Source of the DNA: Cunninghamia lanceolata
Taxonomy: Eukaryota; Streptophyta; Pinopsida; Cupressales; Cupressaceae
Length of the DNA: 64,000 nt
Reading direction: 5' to 3'
Assembly: GCA_027924645.1 (NCBI GenBank)
Contig: BSBN01001017.1
Coordinates: 11,062,501 to 11,126,500, forward strand
The position numbers and the translations under genes were made by a program. Position 1 is the first letter of the stretch. The number at the start of each line of letters is the position of its first letter. Under the pieces are notes generated by a model. The model searched no databases, was not told where the DNA came from, and saw only the letters and a list, made by a program, of their open reading frames with translations. Positions 48,312-60,520 of this stretch are shown piece by piece.

Positions 48312-49274
48312 TGTGAGAACTAGAAAAAATTTCACATTTTGCATAGCCTCCACATACCTATCCTTTTATATACCACAGAAAATAGCCATTCTGCAATCTT
48401 GTAATCAGTATGAATTATGAAAATCTTGTGTGAAAAGATCCATTTTAGCCCCAAAATTTGTGTGACAAGATCCATTTCAAATGACTATATTCATAAGAGA
48501 ATGAAAACCTTTGTAATTTCCTTTCCCAAGCATTATCAGCCAAACATGACCTCAACATTGGAACCCTCCTCATAGCTCCACCGATAGCCCTATGAAGACA
48601 TAATAATTTCCTATCGAGGTAACAATACCCTATCGGGCTAACCCTTGAAGCCCTCTCCCCGATAGACTGACAAATTTGGCATATGCAAGCTTATCATGGT
48701 AACACATGAACTTCGATGGAACTAATATCCCAATTCCCTCGATAACCTGATATAAATATAACTTGTCTAAGATATAATACATATCAGCCAGATTAAGGCA
48801 TATCAAGGTAACATTATTTAGAGTCTCGCTGATAGACCGATTGAAAGGATTCATCGATGAGAAAGATGGGTATTGGTGGAATATAAGCTATAGTCTCACC
48901 GATACAATGATGATGATTACCATTGACCAGTACAATACCCCGAGGCATCATTGCAATATTTAAAATAAATACTCCTGTCGATGACATGACTAAAACGAAT
49001 GGTGCATTTATCAACCAAAATTGAAACAAACTATACCACCAGATGATTAATTTAGTCAAAGCTGAACCAGGAGAACTTACTAGGAATGGAGGTTGCTAAA
49101 GGTTGAAGCTCTTGTACAACAAAGAATCGGCAAAAGAAAAATTCAAGTAAGTGTACCTATCGAGCTAAGAAACTACATTATACAAAGGTTTAAAGGATTT
49201 AAACAATTGAAGAACACCCAAAAAAATTGAAAACTAAAAAATAGAAGATTGAAAAAAGAACTTTAAATCAAGAC

Positions 49275-52209
49275 TTGATAGACCAATGTCCCGGGTCTAG
49301 GCCAAGACCCAAAAGAAGTGCACAAATGCATCCTTCAATGGATCGATTATTGGACAAACATAAGGGTTTGGGAGACATTTGGATGCCACATTGGGGATAT
49401 GAGCTTTTCATATATCATTATAGAAAACAATATAGGTTCTCCCCAGTCTGCAACCCATGGAGACTCAACATGGGAAGATTAGTGGTGCCCAATGTGTTCA
49501 TCAATGTAGAATTTGTTAAAACCCTTGCCAGAAAATATGACCCCAAGAAAAGGACCATTCAATCGCATAATGGAGCTGACTTACTCATCATTTCCAAGGA
49601 CCTTATTTCTAAAGTGTTCCAGCTTGAGTGTTCTCTGGACTTACAACTCACAATCTGAGATTTGCTGACAGAATATAAGGATATGGACACTAGCTATAAA
49701 AGATGGAAGCTAGCCCTGCATAGGCCTAGAGATGAAGATGGCCAATTAAGAAAATTTTCTGACATCGAGAATCACCCTTTTCATGAAGATATGTTTTAGG
49801 AATACTTCAAATACACCTACTACTCAGTTGGTCAAGTTTTAGGAGTAGAAGTTCCCCCTCTTATGTCTATTGCCCCAATGGTTTTGGCCCCGTAGACATA
49901 CAGAGCAATAATGCAAGTCATTATGATTATGCAGGCTATTTGGCTAATACCCTGAATCAGGGACTTGAAAAGATAAAAAACAATAGTGAGTGTATTAGTT
50001 TCAAACATTAATCTTTATTGATGCATTTAGTTTTATATGAGGGACATGGTAGAGGATTTTGGAGTGAAGAGTTGAGGATAAAGGATACCTTTGAGAATGG
50101 AGATGATAAACCTTTACTAATGTGGACTTCATTGTGGGACAGGAGATTTGGCCAATCTCACTATCTTTATTTTGAGGAATATTTTGTTAAGCCATTGATG
50201 AAATTATTAGGATACCCATGTACTTATAACTTATCCCCAGAAGTGCAATGATTTTTGAGACCAAAGGGAAATAACTCTAACAGTAAAGTAAATCATAACT
50301 GGGGGGACTATTATGCTTTCTCTGATTGCACAGTGATTAGGGTTTATGGGTTTGAAGGAAATCCACATTTGTTACCAAGGGTAGTCCCTGATAGAGTGGC
50401 TTATCTAGAGATTGTGAGACAATTGGCTAAATCAGATATCAAACACCCCAAGGGATACAATAAACAATCAATTATGCCTGGCACCCTGTGTTTTGGGGAT
50501 TTCACAGTAGTCACTAATGAAGGATATGAAGAAATTGAGGCTAAGTTGGCACAATATAATATCCCCTTGGGCAATGAAAGAAAGAATTTTGATGCAGAGG
50601 GTTTTATTCACAGAGCAAGGTTGTCATAGGGGTTATCAGGATATGAACATTTGTTCTTAAATGAAGATGTGATTAGAAATTATGATGAGGATACCACAAT
50701 GAATATAATGGACACATATAACAAAATTCTACTTGTAGAAGAATGAAAAAGGAAGAATATTCCTTTTTACTCAAAAGCCTTCAGTGAGATACAGGATCCT
50801 CTAGAAAGAGTTGAGCAACTTATTGCTCATATGAATGAATTGGTTGAAAATGTATCTTCATTTTTTTTTGATACACCTCATATGGCTTATTTAGGAACAC
50901 AGGCCGAGGACATACAACCTATAGATTATGTTCCATCACAACCCACTCCTGAAGTGTGCTTTTCTATAGATATTGAAATAAGTGAAGGGGAAGAAAGTAA
51001 TGAGGAAAGTGAATCAGTGCAACCGATAAATGCACTGGTAATAAAGTAGTATGAACCCCCTCATGAATTAAATGTTATACAATTTGAAGCATCGAATGAA
51101 TTATCATATGATGTTAGGGTCTTGGCTGTAAGAAAATTTACTTCTGATAGTGACTTTGTTAAAACTGTTGAGTTCAAATCATTTGTTTATGAATACAAAG
51201 GAAAGAAAATAAGACAAAAGATGTAGGTTGCCACTCCTGAACAAGAGGTTGTTGCTCTTAATGAACTAAAGAATGAAATAAGCAAGGAAATATAGTCAAT
51301 CACTCTTGAAAGAGGAAGGCAATTACTTCAGGAGGCTAAATTGTCACTTCTACCAGGATGGGACATGTGTTTTGCAATAGTATTTGATAGTTTTAAGAAA
51401 AGAGCTGACAAGACATTGAACCTAATAGGTGAGCCAAGTGACAAGGTATATTTAGGATCAGGGTATAACCCAGATGAATCCACTTTACTTGTTTGGTCAC
51501 TATATCCTCCAAACAAAAGACGAATTGCCATCAATGACCCAAAACAAGTGTTTGGTCACCTTTTGGTCCAAAGGGTAGGGGATACCAATCCCATGGAAAC
51601 AACAAAACTAAATGTCAATGTAGCATAATTTACTAAAGGCCAAATTGAAAGATTGGTTAGAGAAAATGACAAATTAACAAAAGAATTAGTACACCTGAAA
51701 GAGAAAACACCTAGCTTGTCTGCCATAGAATTATATTCTCTAGGACTTGAGAAAGATAAAAGAGTTTTAGATGCATTGGCTGATGTAGCCTATTGGAAAA
51801 AATGTAATTCAAAATTAGAGGAGAAATATGAAAAATTAGAAAAGGAGATGAAAGTTCTCAAATTCAATATTGTATCTGAAATAATCAAGGTAAGGTTGAC
51901 AAAATTATGAAATGTGCTAATGACTACTAGAAATTATTCAAACAAATGCACTCAACGATGACTGAGAATAAATGTTTACGAGGGAGAATGACTGAGAAGA
52001 AGGAGTTATCAGAAAAGAAAGCTTTGTCAGGACAAGTGTTGCAGACATATAATGAATTAATGGAGTCACATAATAAATATCATGACAAGCTTGAAGAAGA
52101 GCTTGAATGTTTTGATCTAACTCCCTCACTTCACGATGATACTAGAAATCTCAAAAGTTATGAAGGTTGGAAAAATGAATTTACTAAACTATTGACTGCC
52201 GCATTATAG
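49275..52209 (+). pseudogene. unidentified ORF in the 5' LTR (U3)
   Basis: About 1,000 codons of coding-like sequence are shared with the copy at 61,450-64,000. N-terminal part: GLGDIWMPHWGYELFIYHYR and RLVVPNVFINVEFVKTLARK. Middle: LYEGHGRGFWSEELRIKDTF, HYLYFEEYFVKPLMKLLGYP and YAFSDCTVIRVYGFEGNP. C-terminal part: KLSLLPGWDMCFAIVFDSFK, then QIERLVRENDKLTKELVHLK, which looks like a coiled coil. A frameshift lies near 49,890 and another after 51,900, with several stops. The frame starts without an ATG (TTG at 49,275), so the true start is a later ATG or an upstream exon. The layout vaguely recalls the plant mobile domain type of transposon-associated proteins; I make no functional claim. Confidence 0.65.
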
Positions 52210-52602
52210 GAAATCAAAGATGAAGCCATGATTATGCAGAAAGCCCATAAATAGATTGAAAAAATCATGTACATGGAATACGACATGAAAGAGAGGATAC
52301 TCAATGTTGACACTCACACTGAACAGGGATACATCCATCACCTCTCTATAGTCAACTTATTCATCAGCCTAACCATGAACACATCAGATATAGTGGACCA
52401 GATATCTCAATAAAAGTGATCAGTTGGCATCATGATGAGCACCAGGTCAAAGAGTAGAAGCTTTGAATAAGCCTTTGATGGTCACAGGCTTCTGCTGGGA
52501 GATTAACGGAGTGGTCAACTTGTCTATTGTTCTTTTTTAGTTTCTTTTATTTACTAAAAGATGTGACTTTTGAAAGGGGTTTGTAGCTTGTTGCCTCTCA
52601 CT

Positions 52603-52609
52603 TATAAAA
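52603..52609 (+). promoter_or_regulatory. probable TATA box of the 5' LTR
   Basis: TATAAAA within CTTATAAAAGGAGAG. Transcription would start about 30 bp downstream (near 52,635), leaving about 980 bp to the LTR end. A weaker TATAAACC at 53,535 is the alternative if the LTR is the short one. Confidence 0.55.
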
Positions 52610-53612
52610 GGAGAGACCAAGACCCATAGAAGAGGGGACAAAAAAGAAAAAAACATTATTAGGAAATTTTCCCTAGAAGACCTTTTAGAAGGAGCATTCG
52701 TAAGAAGATAGATTGTACCATTTAATCATCCATTTCATATTAGAAATTGTCATAGTAATGCATATCATTTGAAGATAAATATAATGGAGGTGTTTGCATA
52801 AATATTGATTCACTTTCAAGTGTGCAATAGTTGTGTGGATTTATTATGTTCATATGTTATTTGGCTGTCTCAAAAGTGGTTGTTTATGTTATTCAAATTA
52901 AGTGTGAAAATACATTTGATTTTTTAATACACATTTACTGTAATTGTGTTATGCTGTTGATTGGTTTCTATGTGCAGAAGGATTAAAATTACTTTTTGAG
53001 CAATCTATTTTGATTGGTTCCTGTTTGGATTAAAATCCTTTTAAATAAATTGTCTTAATTGGTTTCTCCTCACATATGAATTAAAAATCCTTTCACAACT
53101 TCATAGTGACATAAGGGGATATCATTGGGATCATTAAGAAGAGTCTAGATAACTGATATACTTGCACATTTGCATAAGGTGTAGACATTTAAAAGTGCCC
53201 AACTTTTAGAGTTAAGCTAAGAAGTGAATCTGTACATCTTACAAAACCCTATCTCTAATATCACAATCCACCCATTAACTCCATTTACCCAATAGATTAG
53301 GCACTGGTCAACCTTAGAACATTTTATACAAGTATAACTCACACTCTTAATACTTCAAGCATTCCTATTAGAAAGAAGTTAGAAAGCCCTACAATTATCT
53401 CACATCTGTGTGCCATTAGTGAGTAGAATTATCCAACTAGAATCCATCTAGATTTTCATATCTGCTTATTGATTAGGTACACCCGCCTAGGCCTAGTAGA
53501 GCCAAAAGAGTAGGGGTTTTTTGTTGTATAAACCCTGTCTTGTTGACCAAAAACATATCAAGAGATTGGCACCCTCTTGTCATCTAAAAACCTAGGTTTT
53601 TGTGAACCAACA

Positions 53613-53632
53613 AATTGGCGACTCTACTAGGG
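53613..53632 (+). promoter_or_regulatory. primer-binding-site-like motif
   Basis: AATTGGCGACTCTACTAGGG directly follows the LTR end AACA. TGGCGACTC-type motifs at this position are, to my memory, common in plant gypsy elements of the Tat group; the priming tRNA was not determined. A second GTGGCGACTCT occurs near 53,747. Confidence 0.6.
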
Positions 53633-53767
53633 ATTAAGCCCATTTTGAACTTTAGCCTTCCATCATAGACTTGTCTCAAAGCATCATAACATATTTAAGG
53701 CTCTATTGGGGAGAACTGCAATCATTTTCCTGGTTACAAAAAAGTAGGTGGCGACTCTAAAATTTTT

Positions 53768-56256
53768 ATGAGTAATGAAATAGATATCATATCAGAAAGG
53801 ATAGATGATAGACATCAGAGATATATTATATTATCCAACATGAATGGAAGGAGATCTATGCATCAAGAAAGTTTGAAGAAAAATAATGTCAAGTGGACAG
53901 ACAAGCATGGACCTCCTCATGGAAAGAAAAATACAAATAGGGGTGAAGCAGTACCCAAACAACCTGAAGATAGTGTAAACACATCAAAACAACCCTTTAC
54001 AATATTCAACTCCCCAGTGTACAATGATGGTGGAAATCCCTCAACACCTCCTAAAAAAATTAATACAAATGATAACATCCTCAATTATAGGATAGATTCT
54101 CAAGAAGCAAATGAATTTGAGGAAAGGATGAATGAAGAAAGGAGGTAGAAACAAGAAGAATCTGATAAGGGATTTTTATCACAACAGGGAGAAGAAAATG
54201 AGGAGGGGTCTGTAGAAAATATTGTTGATTTTGATGCTATGAGTAATCAAGAGATTGAAATACATTTGGAGTGGCAAAGACAACATCTTAGAAGAAGACA
54301 ACAAATGATCTAGGAAAGCCATGAGATAGACCGACAAATGGCACAATTAAAAATCCAAATAGCAAAACCTCCAAGATATGTCCCTCCACACAAACAAGGT
54401 AGTAATGCCAATCTACATGGGATATCTCAGAATACAACTGCTCCGGGTACTTAAAAAATGCCCCATAATGTAGGAATGTAGGAGGTAATTCAAGACAATA
54501 GACGCAGCATAGTACATCATCACAAAGACCCCAACCCCCAAATACTGGCAGTATTCCCTAATATCACCCACCACTAGGTCATCATGGTGTCCCACAACAT
54601 CAGCAACATATACCACCTCAGAATATATACCCTCAGCAACACATATAGAAAAATGCTTACCATCAACCTCCATATGGATACCAATATTACCCCAATCCAC
54701 CACCTATGAATATGCCTCCACAAAACCTCATGAGTATATGTAGGCAATTTGATTTAATAGGATATCAATTATATACATACCCTATAGACAACAACTGGAG
54801 AAATATGGTCCCCAAATTCACTAGGAATAATGGGATATCAGCTAAAGAGCACATTAGGAATTTTAATGCCTTTATATAGGACATTGGTATGGAGCATGAG
54901 GATGTAAACATGAGATTATTCATGATGTCCCTAACTGAAGACACAAGGGATTAGTTTAATGGTTTACTAGATGCCTTAATTAATTCTATATCAGACTTCC
55001 ATGACCAATTCAAAGAACAATATGGAAATTGGTATGCCCTTGAATTTGCCCTGCATGGGCTAATAAGCATCCAGAAATACCAAAATGAGTTAGTATATGA
55101 CTTCAATCAAAGATTATCCAAATTGCACAATAAAATACCACATGGATCCAAATTGACTGATTCAATAGCCCTGATTATCTATCTAAAAGATTTTGATCTG
55201 AAAACTAGGTATGAACTCAAGAATAAGGCTCCCATGACCTTGACAGAGGCACAAAAGGCAGCTATTAGTATTGAAAACAATAAGAAGGCTACAGGGATGA
55301 CTGGAAAAAGAGACATCCTTAGAATGTCCCAACAATCTAACAACCCCCAAAATAAGTAGGAATACCAGTATAGGAATGGAAGACCAAGGTTACACGATAT
55401 GCCCTATAATACCAATTGGAAAGATGGAAGACCTTTAGAAAACGATAAAAAGTAGAATTATGGGAAAGACACTCCTGACCCTCTTAAAAGAAATGGAACA
55501 CCTATAGTGGATAATAATTTATGGTGCTTAGTGTGTAATCTGCCTCACTCACCTGACTATTGTGTGGTGGCACAATCAATACAGGAAGAAGGAACATCCT
55601 ATTGGTAAGAAAGAGACAACCATACCATAAACATGCTTGAAATCAGACCCCATCAAATTGATGAAGAATATTCATCCATAGAAGAGGATGGATATGAATA
55701 TGATGTGACAAATTAGAGTTATAATATCAATATGGGGAGACATTAGGTGTTTTCAGATCAAGAAGATAATTATAAGGAAAACATTTGTGATCATAGTGGG
55801 CCACTACAAAACTAATGGAGGAAACCAATTGAAGAAGAAAGAAAGGCTCTTATAATGGCTGCGGTGGCACAAGCAAAAAGTAATTATAATATGAGAAATA
55901 GAATAGTTAATGCAGATCAAGGAACACCTAGAAGTGTGTTCATAAAAGACCAGAGTCATAATAAGGACAATATGAAAAATACATCTAAAGAGCCATCCAA
56001 GATTGAACAAAGTAAGATAAAAGATAAAATACCAGTTGAAGAAAAGGGCTATAACAAAACAGAAAAAGTTGATCAAACAATGACTCCCTCATTTGACATA
56101 GCCCAAGTAGTATCCCAAGTCAAAATATTAGTACCACTGTTTGAAATGATGAAGGTAGATCAATATAGAAATACAGTGGTCAAGATGATTTCAGATGTAT
56201 CAAAAAAGAAGCAAGAACTTGAAGTCAATAAACAATGTTTGACAAGAGACTATTAA
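53768..56256 (+). pseudogene. gypsy gag
   Basis: Gag forms the virus-like particle and binds the element RNA. An ATG at 53,768 opens a hydrophilic N-terminal region (PPRYVPPHKQG near 54,370). After a frameshift between 54,450 and 54,740 the gag core follows: ISAKEHIRNFNAF, MMSLTEDTRD, FKEQYGNW and LVYDFNQRLSKLHNKIPHGS (54,835-55,150), matching the retrotransposon gag fold. A zinc-knuckle-like CLVCNLPHSPDYC lies at 55,525-55,563 (C-x2-C-x3-H-x4-C, one residue shorter than canonical). The frame from 54,740 to 56,256 is continuous apart from stops. The lysine-rich tail leads into protease after another frameshift. Confidence 0.85.
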
Positions 56257-56266
56257 AACTCCAGAA

Positions 56267-56713
56267 GTGTATTTGGGTGACACCTTAACAAGGAATCCCT
56301 CTCAGGTAGATCCTTTCTACACTACCTTGCTGATTAAAAACATACTGGTGAGGAATTGTATGATTGATTCTAGGGCAGCTATGAACATCATGCCAATAGT
56401 AGTCATGAAGGAGTTAGGACTATGGGTTGACACCACATACGGAAAATGTTATGCAATGGACAATAGATCCATCCTAGTCGTGGGTATTATGAAGGATGTA
56501 GAGATAAGGCTAGCTGCCTACCCTGAAGCAGTATATAAAATTGAGATCACTGTAGTGGACTTCCCACCCTACTATGGAATGTTGCTATCTAGACAATGGA
56601 CTGCAATAGCCAAAGGAAATGTCCAGTTGGATCTATCCTATGCTACTATACCAGTAGGAGGGAAAGAGATTAAGCTTTGTAGAGAACCAAGATATGAGAA
56701 TATCATAGAATGA
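56267..56713 (+). pseudogene. gypsy aspartic protease
   Basis: The retroviral-type protease would cut the polyprotein. A 148-codon frame contains PFYTTLLIKNILVRNCMIDS, then RAAMNIMP, so the expected DSGA active-site motif reads DSRA. VDFPPYYGMLLSRQW near 56,560-56,600 corresponds to the usual YDLLLGRPW segment near the C-terminus. It is in the same frame as the following RNase H and RT, showing that they were one polyprotein. The G-to-R change next to the catalytic aspartate would probably inactivate it. Confidence 0.85.
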
Positions 56714-57301
56714 ATTGATCAAAATCAAGTAAATTTTTTTTGTGATATAGACCTTGGTACATTCAAAATTGAGAAAAGTCAACCAGAGTTACAGAACACT
56801 AATCCAATACACCAAAAAGTCCAAATGGATGAATGTGGTGTATGGAAAATGTATGTTGATGGTGTGTGTAGTAAAGTTGGTAATGGAGCAGGAGTATTAT
56901 TTATTTCACCAACTGGTAAGACTTTCAAGTGCTCATTCCTGCTAACATTTGAATGTACCAATAACATAGCTGAGTATGAGGCTTTGCTGATAGGCCTGAA
57001 TATTGCTATAAAACATAAGATAAAAGTCCTTATTGTATACGTGGATTCAGAATTGATCATCTCTCAAGTTAGAAACAAGTACTCATCAAAACATAAGAGG
57101 CTAAAACAATATAGAAATGTTGTCTGGGATGATGTAGAGTTATTTGATGCATTCTCCATAGAATGGATAGATAGATCCAAAAACATAATGGCAAACTTTT
57201 TAGCCAACATAGCTCTTAAAAGGGATGACGCTACTCTAGCAGGAATATCCCAAATTGAGTTCAAAACAAGACTTGCAATTCCAGATAACATATACAATTA
57301 G
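56714..57301 (+). pseudogene. RNase H domain located before the RT
   Basis: In frame with protease, VWKMYVDGVCSKVGNGAGVL and FECTNNIAEYEALLIGLNIA (56,840-57,000), then YVDSELIISQVRNK, form a type I RNase H of the kind found as an extra (archaeal-like) RNase H in plant Tat-group gypsy elements. It would remove RNA from the RNA-DNA hybrid. The D of YVDG, E of AEYEAL and D of VDSEL are present. The final acidic position reads SKNIMANFLANIA, with N where D is expected. In the Tat group as I know it the extra RNase H follows the RT; here it precedes it. Confidence 0.85.
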
Positions 57302-58967
57302 AAAGTTTTTAATGATGACACAGATCTAATTAAATTCTTACATTGTGTTGATCAATATGAGGCTCAAGAAATCGATTTTAATGCATTTGTGGAGAAAATA
57401 GATGGCAACCAAACTTTGTTTGGTAAAGAAATTGTCCATCTTAAGACTAACAAGATTCCTAAGGGGCTTGTTGCACTAGAAAGGGTGTTTGATGGACATG
57501 ACTGAGCTCTTATGAAACAGACACCAGTAAAAAAGGAAGACCTTGAAGAAATTAACTTGGGCACTGAATTGGCACCAAAAAGGGTATACATTGGGAAGAG
57601 GATAACCCCAACAATTAGGAAGATGTTGATAGCCTTATTAAGGAAATATAAGTGAGTCTTTACTTGGTCTTATGATGATCTCAAGGCATACAAAGAAGAT
57701 TTGTTTCAACATGAGATCCCACTCAAACCTGATGCAAAACCTTTTAGACAAAAATAGAGACCAATAAACCCAACCTTGCAGCCCAAAATGCATGAAGAAC
57801 TTATGAAGCTCAGGGAGGGAGGTACCATTAAGCCTTTTAGACATTCTATGTGGGTCTCTAACTTGGTGCCAGTCAGAAAAAAGAATGGTGACATAAGGTT
57901 ATGGGTAGATTTTAGAAATCTAAATATCTCATCCCTTAAAGACAACTATCCACTTCTAAATATGGAGGCAATTCTGTAGAGTCATAGGATGTGAGTTGTT
58001 ATCTATGATGGATGGATTTTTGGGTTATAATCAGGTGAAAGTAAAAGAATTAGAACAATATAAAATTGCATTCACTACTCCTTGGGGCACATATGTATAT
58101 GTTAGAATGCCATTTGGACTTACAAATGCTAGTCCAACTTTCCAGAGAGCCATGGATGTTACTTTTGCTAAACTAATTAATGTTATAATGGTGGTTTATC
58201 AAGATGACCTCATTGCATACTCCAAGAAAGTAGAAGATCATGTTGATCATCTTGAAAAGATACTTGTCAAAGCTTTGGAATATGGTATTTCTTTAAATCC
58301 AAAGAAATGTCATTTTGCAGTGATAAAAGGCAAATTACTAGGACATATAGTGTCCAAAGATGGGATTAAAATTGATCCAGAAAGAGTGGAAGCCATAGAC
58401 AAGATTCCTATTCCTAAAATAGTTAAATCCATCCAATCCTTCTTTGGGCAAATAAATTTTGTAAGAAGATTTATCCCAAACTTTGCTAAAATTGTCAAAC
58501 CCATTTCAAAAATGTTGAAGAAGGGGGCTAAGATAGATTGTTCTACAGATGCACTAGATGCATTTGTAGCCATAAAGAGAGTGATTAAGGAGGCCTTGAT
58601 ATTGAAATCCCCCAATTTTAGTAAGCCATTTCAAGTCTTCTCATTTGCATCATACCATACTATTGCCGCAGTAATGCTACAAAAGAATGATGAGGCATAT
58701 GAACAACCTATATCATTTTTCAGTAAATCCCTCCAAGGAGAAAAATTGAACTATGATATTATAGAGAAACATGCATATACTTTGGTGAAAGTAGTGAAAC
58801 TTTTCAGACCTTACCTGGTAGGGGCAAAAGTGATTGCATATGTTCCCAATGATGCAGTTAAAGATGTGTTTGTACAAGCAGAAGTTATTGGGAGGAGATG
58901 TAGATGGATCAATAGAATCCAGGAGTTTAACATAGAGATCCAAATCACCAAATTAGTGAGAGGATAG
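57302..58967 (+). pseudogene. gypsy reverse transcriptase with its own RNase H
   Basis: The RT begins after a linker (INLGTELAPKRVYIGKRITP). KPFRQK, GGTIKPFRHSMWVSNLVPVR, IRLWVDFRNLN and DNYPLLNMEAIL follow to 57,979, where a frameshift and stop occur. In the next frame MMDGFLGYNQVKV, PFGLTNASPTFQRAM and the catalytic YQDDLIAYSKK (58,198-58,230) follow, then LNPKKCHF, LLGHIVSKDGIKIDP and FFGQINFVRRFIPNFAKIVK. The attached RNase H (from about 58,630) reads FSFASYHTIAAVMLQ, EQPISFFSKSLQGEKLNY and KHAYTLVKVVKLFR; the first catalytic aspartate position is Y or S. That degenerate state is expected when the other RNase H does the work. Confidence 0.92.
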
Positions 58968-60314
58968 GGTTTATCTAAAATAATGGATGAATCAAATCTA
59001 GAGGCTTCTCAAATTCACAATGTGGGAAAAGAAGAGACCGTGATTGCAAGCATTGAAAAAATAGCTTGGTACACTGACATAATGCATTACTTGAAAAATT
59101 AGAAATGTCCTAAACATTTGAATGACAATCAAAAGAGAACTTTGAAATTACATGCCTCTAAATATGTTTTAATAGACGGTGACTTATATTGGAAGAATAG
59201 AGATGGGGTACTACTACTATGTTTGGATGAATCCCAGGCAAAAAGAGTATTGCATGAAGGAGTCTATGGAGGACACTTTTCCAGCAAAACTATTGCCCAT
59301 AAAATTTTAAGAGCTAGTTATTACTGGCCAAGAGTTATCAATGATGCCTTCACATATGTAAGGAAGTGTGAAGCATGTCAGAAGTTCTCAGGAAAGATGA
59401 AATATCAAGGAGCACTGCCACTCAAGCCAATACAAGTTGAGGAACCTTTTTACCAATGGGGAATCAATTTTATTAGAGAGATATCAGAAAAATCTAGTGG
59501 AGGTCATAAGTGGATATTGGTAGCAACTGATTACTTCATGAAATGGATAGAAGCTATCCCAACTATACAAGCCACTAGCAAGGTTGTAATTTGTTTCTTG
59601 ATGGATAACATCATTACAAGGTTTGGGACACCTGCCAAGATAATCATAGACAATGGAATGTGTTTCAGATCAGATGAATTCAGAAAATTTTGTGAATCAT
59701 ATGGTATTGTGATTTCATATGGCTCACCATACCATCCACAGACAAATGGACAAGCCAAGTCAAGTAATAAAGGTATCCTAAAAATTATTAAAAGGATCTT
59801 GGACAGAAATAAGAAGGCATGGGATTCTAAATTGAGGATGGCAGTATGGGCAGATAGAATCACTATAAAGAAATCAACTGGTAACTCACCTTTTGAGCTA
59901 GTTTATGGAGCACAGGCTAGAATACCCATGCAAAACCTGTTACCTATATACAAATTTATACTTCAAGAAGATCTGGATGTCCCTGAACCTATGGAAGAAA
60001 GAATAGAATAGTTGGCAGAATTAGACGAGATCAGAAGATTGGCCCAAGAACAGAATACTAAGATGCAATCACAAATGAAGTACTTATTTGACAAAAGGGC
60101 AAAGGACAGCAAATTCAATGAAAATAATGTGGTCCTATTGTGGAATGCAAGGTGCCAGGATAAAGGGAAACATAGAAAGTTTGAAGCTCTTTGGATTGGG
60201 CCTTTTGTTATTACTGGCAAAGGAGGAGAAGATTCATATTATCTACAAAATATGTTAGGAAAAGATTACGAATTGCTAGTGCATGGACAATTCTTGAAAC
60301 ATTTCTTTTCTTAA
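58968..60314 (+). pseudogene. gypsy integrase
   Basis: Integrase would insert the cDNA. Same frame as the RT part from 57,996. The zinc-binding HHCC domain shows H in VLHEGVYGGHFSSKT and C-x2-C in KCEACQKF (59,260-59,400). In the catalytic core the first aspartate reads WGINFI (N for D, about 59,460), the second is kept in IIDNGMCF, and the glutamate reads NGQAKSSNKG (K for E, about 59,750). A stop at 60,010 is followed by the C-terminal part with KHRKFEALWIGPFVI and LLVHGQFLKHFFS. Two of three catalytic residues are lost, so the copy cannot act on its own. Confidence 0.92.
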
Positions 60315-60413
60315 AAACTTCCATGCACAATAGTCTAGGAAAAGGTTGAGAATTGCCAGTGCATGGACAATTCTCAAAGTTGCCTTTTTACAATATATCT
60401 TCCATGCACAATA
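60255..60413. repeat. roughly 79-bp tandem duplication of the integrase tail
   Basis: The segment with GTGCATGGACAATTCT and CTTCCATGCACAATAG occurs at about 60,257-60,335 and again at about 60,336-60,413 with several differences. The first copy contains the integrase stop. The second is untranslated. Confidence 0.8.
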
Positions 60414-60520
60414 GTTTTAGGTTTTCATATCATTGAATTTCCCATTCATGGTCTGCCTCCCAGAGATCTTTTTGGATTCTTGCAATGATCTCACGTTCAT
60501 TCATCCCTAATCAGAGCCAC

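Larger units (their letters stand above)
48312..53612 (+). repeat. 5' LTR (about 5.3 kb) carrying a reading frame in U3
   Basis: It begins at the shared TG and ends ...ACCAACA just before the primer-like AATTGGCGACTC; TGTT (as in the other copy) and AACA form the short inverted ends usual for LTRs. A TATA box (CTTATAAAAGG, 52,601) lies about 1 kb before the end. U3 is therefore about 4.3 kb and R-U5 about 1 kb. The alternative is a short LTR of about 430 bp starting at TGTAGACATTTAAA (53,181), with the coding block as a third internal ORF. Confidence 0.65.

Noticed and set aside
58310..58615. Minus-strand frames opposite RT and integrase (also 59,531-59,863)
   Set aside because: They are shadows of the strongly supported plus-strand pol frames.
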